In this document: one piece after another, positions 7,233 to 15,305 of the stretch
Layout of the letters: every line of letters starts with the position of its first letter
Numbering within the stretch: position 1 is the first letter of the stretch
Assembly (NCBI GenBank): GCA_900546995.1
Contig: URFF01000021.1
Coordinates: 1-23,487, forward strand
DNA length: 23,487 bases
Origin: an uncultured Sutterella sp.
GTDB lineage: Bacteria; Pseudomonadota; Gammaproteobacteria; Burkholderiales; Burkholderiaceae_F
Direction: 5' to 3'
Position numbers and translations under genes: made by a program
Notes under the pieces: model-generated
What the model saw: only the letters and a program-made list of their open reading frames with translations
Told to the model about the DNA's origin: nothing
Databases searched by the model: none

Positions 7233-7310
7233 AAATTTTTGTGTAAATTTTTGTGTAAATCACCTTGTCACTGATAAGAATTAGCAAAGACAAGCAAAAA
7301 CACGCAAAAA
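7233..7310. repeat. Inverted clusters of TTTTTGYGTR motifs, candidate integrase arm-type sites
   Basis: On the plus strand TTTTTGTGTA occurs at 7236-7245 and 7248-7257, inside a 12-bp tandem repeat. On the minus strand related words occur at ten-base spacing: TTTTTGCGTG (7301-7310), TTTTTGCTTG (7291-7300) and a weaker TCTTTGCTAA (7281-7290). Such inverted arrays next to an integrase gene and its att core fit arm-type binding sites, or an operator controlling int. Confidence 0.5.
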
Positions 7311-7356
7311 TATATAACTTACTGATTTATAAGGAAATTATACTATTAATAGGCAC

Positions 7357-7381
7357 AAAAAAAGCACGTAAAACTACGTGC
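7357..7381 (-). terminator. Intrinsic terminator after tRNA-Leu
   Basis: On the minus strand GCACGTA and TACGTGC form a 7-bp perfect stem with a four-base loop (arms 7375-7381 and 7364-7370) followed by seven T (7357-7363). It starts 13 bases after the CCA end of the tRNA and ends the tRNA transcript. Confidence 0.85.
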
Positions 7382-7393
7382 AAATCTTCATCA

Positions 7394-7478
<85 letters not shown>

Positions 7479-7507
7479 AACAAGTTTTCGTATTATATCA
7501 CAAATTT

Positions 7508-7582
7508 TGGTGCGCGATACAGGGTTCGAACCTGTGACCCCTGCCGTGTGAAGGCAGTGCTCTACCGCTGAGCTAACCGCGC
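7508..7582 (-). tRNA. tRNA-Val (anticodon CAC)
   Basis: The minus strand gives a full cloverleaf with encoded CCA: acceptor GCGCGGT / ATCGCGC with one G-T pair, D-arm GCTCAGCGGTAGAGC, anticodon stem CTGCC / GGCAG around TTCACAC (anticodon CAC, valine), and T-arm ACAGG-TTCGAAC-CCTGT. It is the first gene of a two-tRNA transcript, 29 bases before tRNA-Leu and just after a consensus promoter. Confidence 0.95.
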
Positions 7583-7602
7583 GATCAACAAGTGAGAACG
7601 GA

Positions 7603-7630
7603 ATTATACAGACCCACTGTTGCTTGTCAA
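7603..7630 (-). promoter_or_regulatory. Consensus sigma70 promoter of the tRNA-Val/tRNA-Leu unit
   Basis: On the minus strand the hexamers are TTGACA (7625-7630) and TATAAT (7603-7608), both perfect, with a 16-base spacer. The -10 ends 20 bases before the mature 5' end of tRNA-Val. Strong promoters of this kind are usual for stable RNA genes. Confidence 0.9.
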
Positions 7631-7656
7631 ATTTTTCCACTACCTTTTTTCAAAAA

Positions 7657-8292
7657 TTAATCAATGACCCGGTGTGCCGGGAATAATTTGGCGCAACATT
7701 TCAAAACGACCTTGGCAATCGGCCCTGAGCAAATCGCCGTAATGAAAGTCCCTTCACGAACACCAACAATGGTTCCAAGTGTCAAAAGTGATGCAATTAC
7801 TGTCGTCACCAAAAGGAAGATATCAATCATCATTTTTAGTGTTCCAAAGGAGCCGCCGAAGCGATGCAAAATGGCCAACACCAGCCCTTCGGGTGGCAAA
7901 ATGGCCAAACGCGCAAAAACCAAACAGGCAATCCCCGCTCCGGTGCAAAATGAGCCGGCAAAAGCCATCACAATTTGCTGCCAGTACGCTTGAGGAACAA
8001 TGTGCCCTGTTAACCACATCCCGGCATCAATCAAAATCCCGAAAACAAAACAGATGGGAAGTTGTCGAATGGCTTTCCCCAAAATCCCTTTGGGTTCAAC
8101 CAAAATCTGGATGACAAAGAAAAAGACGTTCGTGAGAAAGACGTAAAAGCCCATACTTTGACCGGTTAATTCTTTTAAAACAAAGGCCACACTACTGATG
8201 GTCCCCGTACCCAGTCCGGCATTGGTCACCATGGCAATGCCAGTAGACATGACACCGAGACCACAAAAGAAAAGAAATAACCGAAAAAGCAT
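7657..8292 (-). CDS. YczE/YitT-like integral membrane protein
   Basis: The 211-residue, very hydrophobic protein has about five or six membrane segments (near residues 3-22, 45-65, 75-93, 103-127, 150-172 and 178-200). The opening, with FFCGLGVMSTGIAMVTNAGLGTGTISSVAFVL, matches the YczE/YyaS/YitT family (also grouped under DUF6198), where a glycine-rich first hairpin with a 'GLGT' turn is typical. The function of this family is not settled; transport of a small molecule has been suggested only by analogy. The ATG at 8292 was chosen for its GGGGAG ribosome site; a GTG 12 bases upstream is possible. It is divergent from alr and shares a promoter region with it. Confidence 0.7.
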   Translation of the reverse strand: MLFRLFLFFCGLGVMSTGIAMVTNAGLGTGTISSVAFVLKELTGQSMGFYVFLTNVFFFVIQILVEPKGILGKAIRQLPICFVFGILIDAGMWLTGHIVPQAYWQQIVMAFAGSFCTGAGIACLVFARLAILPPEGLVLAILHRFGGSFGTLKMMIDIFLLVTTVIASLLTLGTIVGVREGTFITAICSGPIAKVVLKCCAKLFPAHRVID

Positions 8293-8382
8293 CTCACTCC
8301 CCACAAAAATTCAATAACGACCAGAAGGCCGGGAGCGTATCCGCCCTCGACCGCGTTAGCACAAAAAAATCAGATGCACGAT

Positions 8383-8410
8383 TGTATAGAGAAATCCTTA
8401 GTCTTTTCAA
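8383..8410 (-). promoter_or_regulatory. Candidate promoter of the YczE-like gene
   Basis: On the minus strand TTGAAA (8405-8410) and TATACA (8383-8388) are separated by 16 bases, about 90 bases before the start at 8292. Match quality is moderate. Confidence 0.45.
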
Positions 8411-8441
8411 ACAATTGAGATATCTGATAGAGAAGTAGTCG

Positions 8442-8447
8442 TATAAT
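8442..8447 (+). promoter_or_regulatory. Candidate -10 element of alr
   Basis: A perfect TATAAT lies 39 bases before the alr start. A TTGAGA is present but 21 bases upstream, too far for a standard spacer, so the -35 contact is probably weak or non-consensus. Confidence 0.45.
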
Positions 8448-8485
8448 GCTTCGCATTTTGTTTCTGTTATTGAAAGGCGCTTATC

Positions 8486-9574
8486 ATGCCTCGTCCGATT
8501 AAAGCCACCATCCACATGGGAAGTCTTCGTCACAACTTAGCCGCCATGAAAAAACTTGCAAACGGACGAACACTATGGGCCGTTGTCAAAGCGAATGCTT
8601 ACGGTCACGGCTTAGAGCGCGCCGTTCGTGCTTTTACTGAGGCCGACGGTTTGGCGATGATTGACATTGTCGATATCGAAAGAGCTCGATCCTACGGCTG
8701 GACAAAGCGCATCCTGCTACTTCAAGGCTTTTTCCGCAAAGACGATTTGGGAATCATCGAACGACTTGGAGCTGAAACGGTTGTACATAATGAGGAAGGG
8801 ATTCGGCTACTTGAAGAATCAGCCCCTTTTAACGATTTAAAAGTTCACATCAAAATTAATTCCGGGATGAATCGCTTTGGCTTCCGCCCAGAAGATGAAG
8901 CAGCCGTTCGACAACGTTTAAATGCCATTCATGGCGTCACTGTCATGGGTATCATGACGCATTTTGCCAATGCGTGTCCGGATTTTGATTACGGTGGTCC
9001 CGTCTCCGTTAAAGAGCAAATTGAACGGCTCGGAGCGCTTGCCAAACGTCAAAGCGGCGCTTGTTTTGCAAATTCTGCAGCCACTATTTGGTTACCTGAA
9101 GTCGGTGGCGATGCGGTACGTGTCGGTATCAGCTTATACGGTATCAGCCCGGAGCCTGCGATCTCCAGCGAAACGCTCGGCATAAAACCTGCCATGACTT
9201 TAAGCTCGGAAATTCTCGCCATCCAAAACATTGAACCGGGTGAATCGGTTGGCTACTGCAGCCGTTTCACAGCGACTCGCCCCAGTCGAATCGGAGTGGT
9301 CGCCTGTGGTTTTGCTGACGGGTATCTGCGTGGTATGCCACAAGGCTCACCGGTTTACGTTGAAGGCAAAATAGCGCCAATCGTGGGCAATATCGCCATG
9401 GACGTCATGATGGTAGATCTTACAGACATTAACGAAGCGCACGTCGGCAGTACCGTCGAGTTATGGGGAACGCATATCGCCGTGACCGATCTGGCCATGC
9501 GTGCCGGCACCATTGCCGCCGAATTAATCTGTGCCGTCGCGCCCCGAGTGCCTATTGAAGAAGATGACAACTAA
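8486..9574 (+). CDS. alr: Alanine racemase
   Basis: The 362-residue PLP enzyme interconverts L- and D-alanine, supplying D-alanine for peptidoglycan in the cytoplasm. The cofactor lysine is K35 in AVVKANAYGHG. The second catalytic base is Y257 in GESVGYCSRF. Other family marks are the substrate-binding NSGMNRFGF (R130), the barrel strand motif MTHFANA, and the C-terminal beta domain with GNIAMDVMMVDLT. Length is normal. A GAAAGG ribosome site lies eight bases before the ATG. The gene stands alone on the plus strand, with no obvious hairpin terminator after it. There is no second alr or dadX in view, so I use the general symbol. Confidence 0.96.
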   Translation: MPRPIKATIHMGSLRHNLAAMKKLANGRTLWAVVKANAYGHGLERAVRAFTEADGLAMIDIVDIERARSYGWTKRILLLQGFFRKDDLGIIERLGAETVVHNEEGIRLLEESAPFNDLKVHIKINSGMNRFGFRPEDEAAVRQRLNAIHGVTVMGIMTHFANACPDFDYGGPVSVKEQIERLGALAKRQSGACFANSAATIWLPEVGGDAVRVGISLYGISPEPAISSETLGIKPAMTLSSEILAIQNIEPGESVGYCSRFTATRPSRIGVVACGFADGYLRGMPQGSPVYVEGKIAPIVGNIAMDVMMVDLTDINEAHVGSTVELWGTHIAVTDLAMRAGTIAAELICAVAPRVPIEEDDN

Positions 9575-9994
9575 CCCTCACACGACTCTAGTGGCGGCTT
9601 TTTCTATATTTTTTGAGTTAAATCAAAAAACTAATTTGGTGACAATTAGTCGATATTTGTTTGTCCGCCCTTCATGGCAATCCCCAAAAACGGACAAATC
9701 ATCATTGTTATGTCCCCATATCGCTTAAATAGAGTATGGGTTAACCACTTAAAGTGGGCTCAGAGACATTTCTATCTACTACAATGTCCTTATTAGTCGA
9801 CCATTTGTTTGAAATAAGCAACATTTTCCCCTTATTTTTCGAAACGATACTGCATGGGCCAAAAAGAGAAAAGCCGTTGCATGAATCCGCATTCCCGATA
9901 AACTGTCCGCAATCTGCTTTGCAATTGATGCAAACCGCTTAAGAAACACTCACTGACTCGAGTACGAGATCAGATCAAAATTTTGGAGAGAATC
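9575..9994. other. Long leader region before the amino-acid-binding protein
   Basis: These 420 bases hold no convincing gene; a 62-codon frame at 9754-9942 lacks a ribosome site and family features. Visible small inverted repeats are CTAATT / AATTAG (9631-9636, 9644-9649), TTTGTCCG / CGGACAAA (9660-9667, 9691-9698) and CCACTT-A-AAGTGG (9736-9748). TTGTTA at 9706 with AATAGA 17 bases on is a weak promoter candidate. I recognise no riboswitch. The length suggests regulated expression of the downstream transporter component. Confidence 0.4.
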
Positions 9995-10741
9995 ATGAAA
10001 TTTAAAACGCCTCTGACCCTTGTCACCATGGCTGTTGCCGCTGTCGGTTTTGTTTCCAGTGCCAATGCGGCCGAAAAGGTTTACCAAGTTGGCTCAAACA
10101 TGGCTTTTGCTCCGTTTGAATTTGTCGAAAACGGTAAACCCGCGGGCTTTGACATGGAGTTGATCACTGCCATCATGAAGAGTCAAGGCGCTGAAGTTCA
10201 GTTGAATAACATCCCCTTTGACGGTCTGATTCCGGCACTGCAAGCCGGCACCATCGATATTGCCATGTCAGGCATGACCATTACCGAAGAGCGTCAAAAA
10301 CGCATCAGCTTCTCTGAACCGTATTACGACAACGGTTTGGTTGTGATGATCCGTGCGGCTGACAAAGACACATATAAGAGTGTTGACGATTTAAAGGGCA
10401 AGACGCTTTGTGCTCAAATCGGTACCACGGGCGCTATCACGGTCGGAAAGATCAGCGGTAAAAACGTCAAACTTTTCAATAATGGCCCTGAAGCCTTTAT
10501 GGAATTGGCTAACAAAGGCTGCGAAGCCGTTATTCACGACAAACCCGTTGTCAATTACTACATTGCCAAACGCGGCGACAAGGGTGTCTTGGTACTGCCC
10601 GGCCAACTCAATAGCGAAAAGTCCGGCATTGCGGTTGCAAAGAATAACAAGGAACTTTTAAAGATGGTCAATGACGGCTTAAAGGCTGTCAAAGAAAACG
10701 GCGAATATGACCGCATCTACAAGAAGTGGTTCGGTCAATAG
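9995..10741 (+). CDS. Periplasmic amino-acid-binding protein (ABC family 3)
   Basis: The 248-residue precursor has a signal peptide (KFK, hydrophobic stretch 6-22, cleavage after AxA at residue 25). The mature part follows the family-3 pattern: YQVGSNMAFAPFEFVENGKPAGFDMELITAI, then DGLIPALQAGTIDIAMSGMTITEERQKRISFSEPYY (R100 of this stretch contacts the ligand carboxylate in relatives), and later DLKGKTLCAQIGTT. It delivers a polar or basic amino acid such as glutamine, histidine or arginine to an ABC permease. No permease or ATPase gene is nearby, so its partner lies elsewhere. Start: GGAGAG four bases before the ATG at 9995. A strong terminator follows. Confidence 0.9.
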   Translation: MKFKTPLTLVTMAVAAVGFVSSANAAEKVYQVGSNMAFAPFEFVENGKPAGFDMELITAIMKSQGAEVQLNNIPFDGLIPALQAGTIDIAMSGMTITEERQKRISFSEPYYDNGLVVMIRAADKDTYKSVDDLKGKTLCAQIGTTGAITVGKISGKNVKLFNNGPEAFMELANKGCEAVIHDKPVVNYYIAKRGDKGVLVLPGQLNSEKSGIAVAKNNKELLKMVNDGLKAVKENGEYDRIYKKWFGQ

Positions 10742-10774
10742 TTGCTCCTTCTAAAGCATCAGCTTAACTGCTTA

Positions 10775-10802
10775 GCCGCCGAAAAAAAATCGGCGGCTTT
10801 TC
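10775..10802 (+). terminator. Intrinsic terminator of the binding-protein gene
   Basis: GCCGCCGA (10775-10782) and TCGGCGGC (10790-10797) form an 8-bp GC-rich stem with a loop of seven A, followed by a T-run. It lies 34 bases after the stop codon. Confidence 0.93.
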
Positions 10803-10859
10803 TATTTAAGTTTGAAAATCTTCCCGATATAATCCGCGCAATTTTGTGAAAGGAATCGT

Positions 10860-12038
10860 ATGTCGGAAGACTCGTTTTTCAAGCGCTGGGCACCGGTTGC
10901 CTGCTTGACACTTTCTGCCTTCATTTTCAACACTTCAGAATTTATTCCGATCGGTCTTCTGATTGATATCGCCAAAGATTTTCAAATCACTGAATCGACA
11001 GCCGGTCTCATCATCACGGTTTACGCCTGGATCGTGACAATATTGTCTTTACCGTTGATGCTGCTCGTGTCCAAAATGGAATTCAAAAAGCTGCTTCTGG
11101 GGGTTTTGGCGCTCTTCACAGTCAGTCACGTCTTGTCAGCCATCGCACCAAGTTTCATCACACTGATGCTTTCTCGAATCGGTGTGGCTTGTTCTCATGC
11201 CATTTTTTGGTCCATTGCCTCCCCGCTTGCCGTTCGAATCGCGCCGGCGGGTAAACGCGCTGCCGCACTTAGCATGGTCGCCACCGGAACGGCTATCGCG
11301 ATGATTGCGGGGCTTCCTCTCGGGCGAGCCGTCGGTCTTTATCTCGGTTGGCGGGCGACCTTTTTCAGTATTGGCGCTGTCGCCTTTGCCATCGCACTTT
11401 GTCTATTGGTGATTTTCCCGAAGGTACAAACGGCTCAAGGGTCCGTCATGGCGAAATTGCCACTTATTCTCGGCAATCGCTTGCTCTGGTTACTGTATTT
11501 AATTACCGCACTCGTTTTCACTGCCAATTACACCGCCTACAGTTTCATCGAGCCGTATTTGGCGCAAATTGTCCATATGCCTGAAACAGACATCACCATG
11601 ACACTGACGGTATTTGGCATCGCCGGTATTGTTGCTAGCATTGTTTTTTCGAAGTGTTATGAACGCTTTCCGCGATTTTTCTTCGCAACGGCAACCTTTG
11701 GCGTGGGATTCTTTCTCTTCCTATTGCTTCCGATGAGCGGCTCCATGGTCAGTGCCGTTGGGCTTTGCGGTTTGTGGGCCATGGCGTTCACCGTCTTCGG
11801 ATTGGTTTTCCAGGCTAGCGTCATCAAATTAGCCCCTGAGGGAACGCCGATAGCCATGTCCATCTATTCTGGCATTTGTAATGTCGGCATCGGCGCCGGG
11901 GCCTTAGTGGGAGGATTGGTGACCGCACATGCTCAAATTGCTCACATCGGCTTTGCAGGCGGCCTTTTCGCAATTGTTGGCGGCCTTATCTGTATGCCGT
12001 GGCTAGCACCAAAAATCACCAGAAAGGCTAAAGACTGA
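10860..12038 (+). CDS. sotB: SotB-like MFS sugar/drug efflux transporter
   Basis: The 392-residue protein has the 12-segment pattern of a drug:H+ antiporter. Many stretches match my memory of E. coli SotB (YdeA): FIFNTSEFIPIGLLIDIA in segment 1, VYAWIVTILSLPLMLLVSKME in segment 2, RIGVACSHAIFWSIASPLAVRIAPAGKRAAALS around segment 4, LGWRATFFSIG in segment 6, and YSGICNVGIGAGALVGG near segment 11. SotB exports arabinose and other sugars or analogues, with proton uptake. Substrate here is unproven. AAAGGA lies five bases before the ATG. A TATAAT about 30 bases upstream is the likely -10. It ends two bases from the convergent DUF486 gene. Confidence 0.85.
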   Translation: MSEDSFFKRWAPVACLTLSAFIFNTSEFIPIGLLIDIAKDFQITESTAGLIITVYAWIVTILSLPLMLLVSKMEFKKLLLGVLALFTVSHVLSAIAPSFITLMLSRIGVACSHAIFWSIASPLAVRIAPAGKRAAALSMVATGTAIAMIAGLPLGRAVGLYLGWRATFFSIGAVAFAIALCLLVIFPKVQTAQGSVMAKLPLILGNRLLWLLYLITALVFTANYTAYSFIEPYLAQIVHMPETDITMTLTVFGIAGIVASIVFSKCYERFPRFFFATATFGVGFFLFLLLPMSGSMVSAVGLCGLWAMAFTVFGLVFQASVIKLAPEGTPIAMSIYSGICNVGIGAGALVGGLVTAHAQIAHIGFAGGLFAIVGGLICMPWLAPKITRKAKD

Positions 12039-12039
12039 T

Positions 12040-12405
12040 TTAATCTCGGAACATGAAATACACGGCACCGACCATGCAGCAGCCCGCGTAGATGTAATTC
12101 ATCTTCAAAGGCTCCTTCATCACGAGCATCATGAAGGGAATAAACATCACGAGCGAAATCACTTCCTGCAAAATTTTCAATTGCGCCACGCTCATCACTT
12201 GGTAGCCGATGCGGTTTGCGGGCACATTAAAAAGGTATTCGAAAAAGGCGATTCCCCAACCGAGAACAACCGCGAAAAGCCATGTGCGATTGGGACTGAC
12301 GAAGCGAAGATGCCCGTACCAAGCGCAAAACATGATGGTGTTGGAGATACAAAGTAAAATCACCGTCTGTGCAATCGGCGGCAATTGCGTAAAAACCGAA
12401 AACAT
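12040..12405 (-). CDS. DMT-family small membrane protein (DUF486)
   Basis: The 121-residue protein has four membrane segments. The stretch WGIAFFEYLFNVPANRIGYQVMSVAQLKILQEVISLVMFIPFMMLVMKEPL is the DUF486 signature, and the end YAGCCMVGAVYFMF also fits. DUF486 belongs to the drug/metabolite transporter superfamily; the four-segment proteins probably act as dimers. Substrate unknown. The ATG lies two bases after the folK stop, and its ribosome site (AAAGGTG) is inside the end of folK, so it is the last cistron of the hda-pcnB-folK operon and probably translationally coupled. It converges on sotB with only one base between the two stop codons. Confidence 0.88.
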   Translation of the reverse strand: MFSVFTQLPPIAQTVILLCISNTIMFCAWYGHLRFVSPNRTWLFAVVLGWGIAFFEYLFNVPANRIGYQVMSVAQLKILQEVISLVMFIPFMMLVMKEPLKMNYIYAGCCMVGAVYFMFRD

Positions 12406-12407
12406 CG

Positions 12408-12893
12408 TTAATTCACCTTTTCAATCGCCTGATCGGCCACGTGAGGTAAAAAGTCTTTTGCCAACCCCAAACCGGGAATGCTCACTTGCGGCGCAATTTC
12501 AGTCAGTGGAACAAGCACAAAGGCCCGTTCATGCATTCTCGGGTGAGGAAGCGTTAAATAAGCTGTTTGCTGCGTTTTTTCACCATAAAGCAACAAATCC
12601 AAATCGAGCGTTCTCGGGGCATTGTGAATCCCCGCGGGGCGTACACGCCCGTAGTCATTTTCGATATCGAGAAGCGTCTTTAAAAGCGCTTCAGCTTGCA
12701 GTTGTGTTTCAATTTCGATCACAGCATTGACGTAATCGGGGCCGCTCGAATCAATCGGCTCCGTCCTGTAAAAAGACGAACACCGTTTTAATTGAATACC
12801 GGGTACCCCTTCGATCGCGCGAATAGCCATCTTTAACGTCTTTAACGGATCACCGAGGTTTGCGCCCAATGCGACATAAGCCAACTCGGACAT
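12408..12893 (-). CDS. folK: HPPK, folate pathway pyrophosphokinase
   Basis: The 161-residue enzyme, 6-hydroxymethyl-7,8-dihydropterin pyrophosphokinase, transfers pyrophosphate from ATP to the pterin in tetrahydrofolate synthesis. It shows the N-terminal ALGANLGDP (residues 8-16), FYRTEPI (41-47), the metal-binding motif RTLDLDLLLYG (94-104, D97 and D99), and LPHPRMHERAFVLVPL (115-130). Length is normal for the family. Its ATG overlaps the pcnB stop (TAATG), giving translational coupling. The hda-pcnB-folK order is the one I know from Burkholderiales. Confidence 0.97.
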   Translation of the reverse strand: MSELAYVALGANLGDPLKTLKMAIRAIEGVPGIQLKRCSSFYRTEPIDSSGPDYVNAVIEIETQLQAEALLKTLLDIENDYGRVRPAGIHNAPRTLDLDLLLYGEKTQQTAYLTLPHPRMHERAFVLVPLTEIAPQVSIPGLGLAKDFLPHVADQAIEKVN

Positions 12894-14395
12894 TATTTTC
12901 TAACCTCCTTGCGGCGATAATAACTGCGCCGAGCACGCGGCTTTTTAGCAGGCGTCTCGCTTTGCGAAATGGCTGTGAGCGGCTCATCTTCAATCACATC
13001 CACCAAAAGATCGATATCACGCTGCTCTTGCCATGTATCGGCTTCTTTTAAAAGTTGACGTTTAATCTGCGCCTTCGTGGGCTTTTTCGGCTCCCCGCGC
13101 TTGGGCTTACGATTGCGACTATTGATTTCCGCTTGCTCACGAATCATCTCACGACGGATATCATCGTCGACTTCCTGAAAGCGTGTCCACCAATCCACAA
13201 TCTCCTGATCGACAAAACCCAAAAGACCTCGCAAGAGCAAAAAGTCGTAGCTTGCACGAAACTTCGGCACATTCAATAAACCGAAGGCGGCTTTTGAAGA
13301 ACGTCGCAGCAATTTAATTTGCATCGCCCAAATCGTGAGAATATCTTCGGAAAACCGGTGGTTGATCGCCAAACGATCGCACTGCTGATGAAGCACCTGT
13401 TGACCGGCGGCGATCATCGCAGCCACTTGCGGTTCCCCACGAGCCAACCGCTCTTCGAAAACCCGATAGGTCAAAGGCCAAAGCAGCGTGGCGAATAAAA
13501 ACGCGGGCGAGACTTTCTTACCGATCGCGATGCGCTCATCGGTTCGCTTCATCGCAAGCATCAAGAATTTTTCCCCGTTTTCTTCTTTGAGCGCCACTTC
13601 CAAAAGCGGAATGACATTGCGATAAAGCCCCAACTTTCTTAACCATTCAATGCAGGCGATTGATCGTCCGCAGGTAAGTAACTTCACCGCTTCGTCAAAT
13701 AAACGGGCATCGGGAACATTGGCAAGAAGCCCCGCCAGAGAACTGATCGGAGCCAAGGTCTTTTCATCAATTTTGAAGTTCAGCTTTGCCGCAATGCGAA
13801 CGGCGCGAAGCATTCGCACGGGATCTTCCCGATAGCGCTCCTCGGGGTCCCCGATCATACGAACGACGCCAGCCAAAATATCCTTGATGCCGTCGTGATA
13901 GTCAATCACCTCTTCGGTGCTCGGATTGTAGTAAAGCGCATTGATGGTAAAGTCTCGCCTGGCGGCATCTTCCCACATTTCGCCAAACACGTTATCGGAC
14001 ACCACGCGTCCAAAATCGTCTTTTTCAACCCCTTCGCCGCCTAGTGCCCGAAAGGTTGAACATTCAATGATTTCTCGACCGAAAAGGACATGCACCAAAC
14101 GGAAGCGCCGCCCGATAATGATGGCTCGGCGCTGACAGCGCTTGACTTGTTCGGGCGTGGCGTTGGTCACCACATCAAAGTCTTTCGGTGTGACACCCAG
14201 CAAAAGGTCACGGACCGCACCACCGACAACATAGGCTTCAAAGCCTGCGCGCTGTAGATTCTCAACGGTTCGAATCGCCTCCAAACTCACCTTTCGCCGA
14301 TCAATTCCGTGTTCATCACGAGGGACAGTGCGAGGCGTGCGATTGACCGCTTTCTTTTTGGAAGAAAATAAATCTCTAATAAATTCCTTAATCAT
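12893..14395 (-). CDS. pcnB: Poly(A) polymerase I
   Basis: The 500-residue enzyme adds poly(A) tails to RNA 3' ends, promoting decay. Class II nucleotidyltransferase motifs are clear: VVGGAVRDLLLG (57-67), the catalytic KDFDVVTNATPEQV (71-84, D72 and D74), IIGRRFRLVHVLFGREIIECSTFR, RRDFTINALYYN, and the YREDPVRMLRAVRIAAKL neck. The C-terminus is basic (KKPRARRSYYRRK). The start is placed at the ATG at 14395 because the sequence there (MIKEFIRDLF) resembles betaproteobacterial PcnB. The ribosome site is weak, and the frame stays open to a GTG at 14539, 11 bases after the hda stop, which would add 48 residues. The true start is therefore uncertain. Confidence 0.93.
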   Translation of the reverse strand: MIKEFIRDLFSSKKKAVNRTPRTVPRDEHGIDRRKVSLEAIRTVENLQRAGFEAYVVGGAVRDLLLGVTPKDFDVVTNATPEQVKRCQRRAIIIGRRFRLVHVLFGREIIECSTFRALGGEGVEKDDFGRVVSDNVFGEMWEDAARRDFTINALYYNPSTEEVIDYHDGIKDILAGVVRMIGDPEERYREDPVRMLRAVRIAAKLNFKIDEKTLAPISSLAGLLANVPDARLFDEAVKLLTCGRSIACIEWLRKLGLYRNVIPLLEVALKEENGEKFLMLAMKRTDERIAIGKKVSPAFLFATLLWPLTYRVFEERLARGEPQVAAMIAAGQQVLHQQCDRLAINHRFSEDILTIWAMQIKLLRRSSKAAFGLLNVPKFRASYDFLLLRGLLGFVDQEIVDWWTRFQEVDDDIRREMIREQAEINSRNRKPKRGEPKKPTKAQIKRQLLKEADTWQEQRDIDLLVDVIEDEPLTAISQSETPAKKPRARRSYYRRKEVRK

Positions 14396-14550
14396 GGTCT
14401 TGACATTGAAAACGATGCCACCGAAAAGACGCCCGTCATGGGGCGAAACCCTTGTTCGATTATTCTTTTTGTCGGGATTCCGGGGCGATCGAAAAATAAA
14501 TGACTCGCGTGCATTGTAAGCACGAAAAGGCTCACTCACAAATCCAGGGT

Positions 14551-15207
14551 TTAAAGTCCTCTATCGGCCATCGCCTTCTTTTGTAACCACTTTTTCAAAA
14601 GTGGTACAGTCACTGCGGCTTTTTTCTGCGCGAGAAGCTCCCGATCCATTTCAGACAATAGATGCGACAAGGTTTTGATGTCGCGAGGCAGATACGTTTT
14701 CATCCACTGTCTTGCTTCAGGCGTCACCTCAAACCCACGCGATTTAGCCTGAGTCAGTAACACTGTCCACATCTCGCTATGCAAGGGCTTAATATGGAAA
14801 ACCGCCCCCCAACCCAGCCGTGTTCTGACATCGGGACGAACAAAGTGCTCCGCGGGCGACTTTGAGCCGGTCATCACAAGCGTGCATTGTGGATGAACTC
14901 GCACTTCATTGATAAGCGCGAATAAACGATCCAGCCCCTCTTCGGTTAACGTGTCGACGTCGTCCACCGCGTAGCGGCAACGCTCTTCACTAAAGATCGG
15001 CACGTCATCATCTTGAAGTCCCATGGCAATCGCCAAATGCGTTTTACCGACGCCCGACTCTCCCCAGAGGTAAACCAATTGGGGGTCAGCCGTGGCCTGC
15101 ATTCGCTTTAAACAAGCGAGTGCCTCGGCATTTTCTCCGGCAACGAAATTGTCCAACGTTGCAGGTGGCTCCATAGCGATATCGAGGGGCAATTGTTCGA
15201 ACAGCAT
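14551..15207 (-). CDS. hda: Hda, regulatory inactivator of DnaA
   Basis: The 218-residue AAA+ protein works with the DNA-loaded sliding clamp to stimulate ATP hydrolysis by DnaA, limiting re-initiation. It has the N-terminal clamp-binding motif QLPLDI (5-10), a Walker A GESGVGKTH (49-57), a Walker B region YAVDDVD (79-85), and the box VII stretch DVRTRLGWGAVFHIKPL. It lacks the DnaA DNA-binding domain, as expected. It is the first gene of the minus-strand operon and diverges from purM over about 100 bases. The ribosome site is poor. Confidence 0.94.
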   Translation of the reverse strand: MLFEQLPLDIAMEPPATLDNFVAGENAEALACLKRMQATADPQLVYLWGESGVGKTHLAIAMGLQDDDVPIFSEERCRYAVDDVDTLTEEGLDRLFALINEVRVHPQCTLVMTGSKSPAEHFVRPDVRTRLGWGAVFHIKPLHSEMWTVLLTQAKSRGFEVTPEARQWMKTYLPRDIKTLSHLLSEMDRELLAQKKAAVTVPLLKKWLQKKAMADRGL

Positions 15208-15305
15208 TGTCTTAAAAAATTAGGCCGGCCTTGCTAAAATAAGATGATTTTAATGCGGATACGCAAGTGTACCGCCACCTTCACTTTTTTGGGCAAAAAA
15301 ATCCT
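15208..15305. promoter_or_regulatory. hda/purM divergent promoter region
   Basis: This short region must drive both genes. TTGCTAAAAT (15231-15240) looks like an extended -10 for purM. A 10-bp palindrome AGGCCGGCCT (15222-15231) overlaps its upstream side, and TAAAAT / ATTTTA (15235-15240, 15247-15252) forms a second inverted repeat. No good -35 is seen. Direct experimental promoter data would be needed to assign starts. Confidence 0.4.

Noticed and set aside
7213..7293. N-terminal extension of the integrase from a TTG at 7293
   Set aside because: The added residues translate the TTTTTGTGTA repeats and do not look like integrase sequence; the ATG at 7212 gives the usual length.
7233..7310. 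Short regular repeats as a CRISPR array
   Set aside because: Units are 10-12 bp and mixed in orientation, with no spacers of constant length. No CRISPR array or cas gene was seen anywhere.
8294..8533. 79-codon minus-strand frame between the YczE-like gene and alr
   Set aside because: It covers the divergent promoter region and the start of alr, with no family similarity.
9754..9942. 62-codon plus-strand frame before the binding-protein gene
   Set aside because: No ribosome site and no recognisable features; more likely leader sequence.
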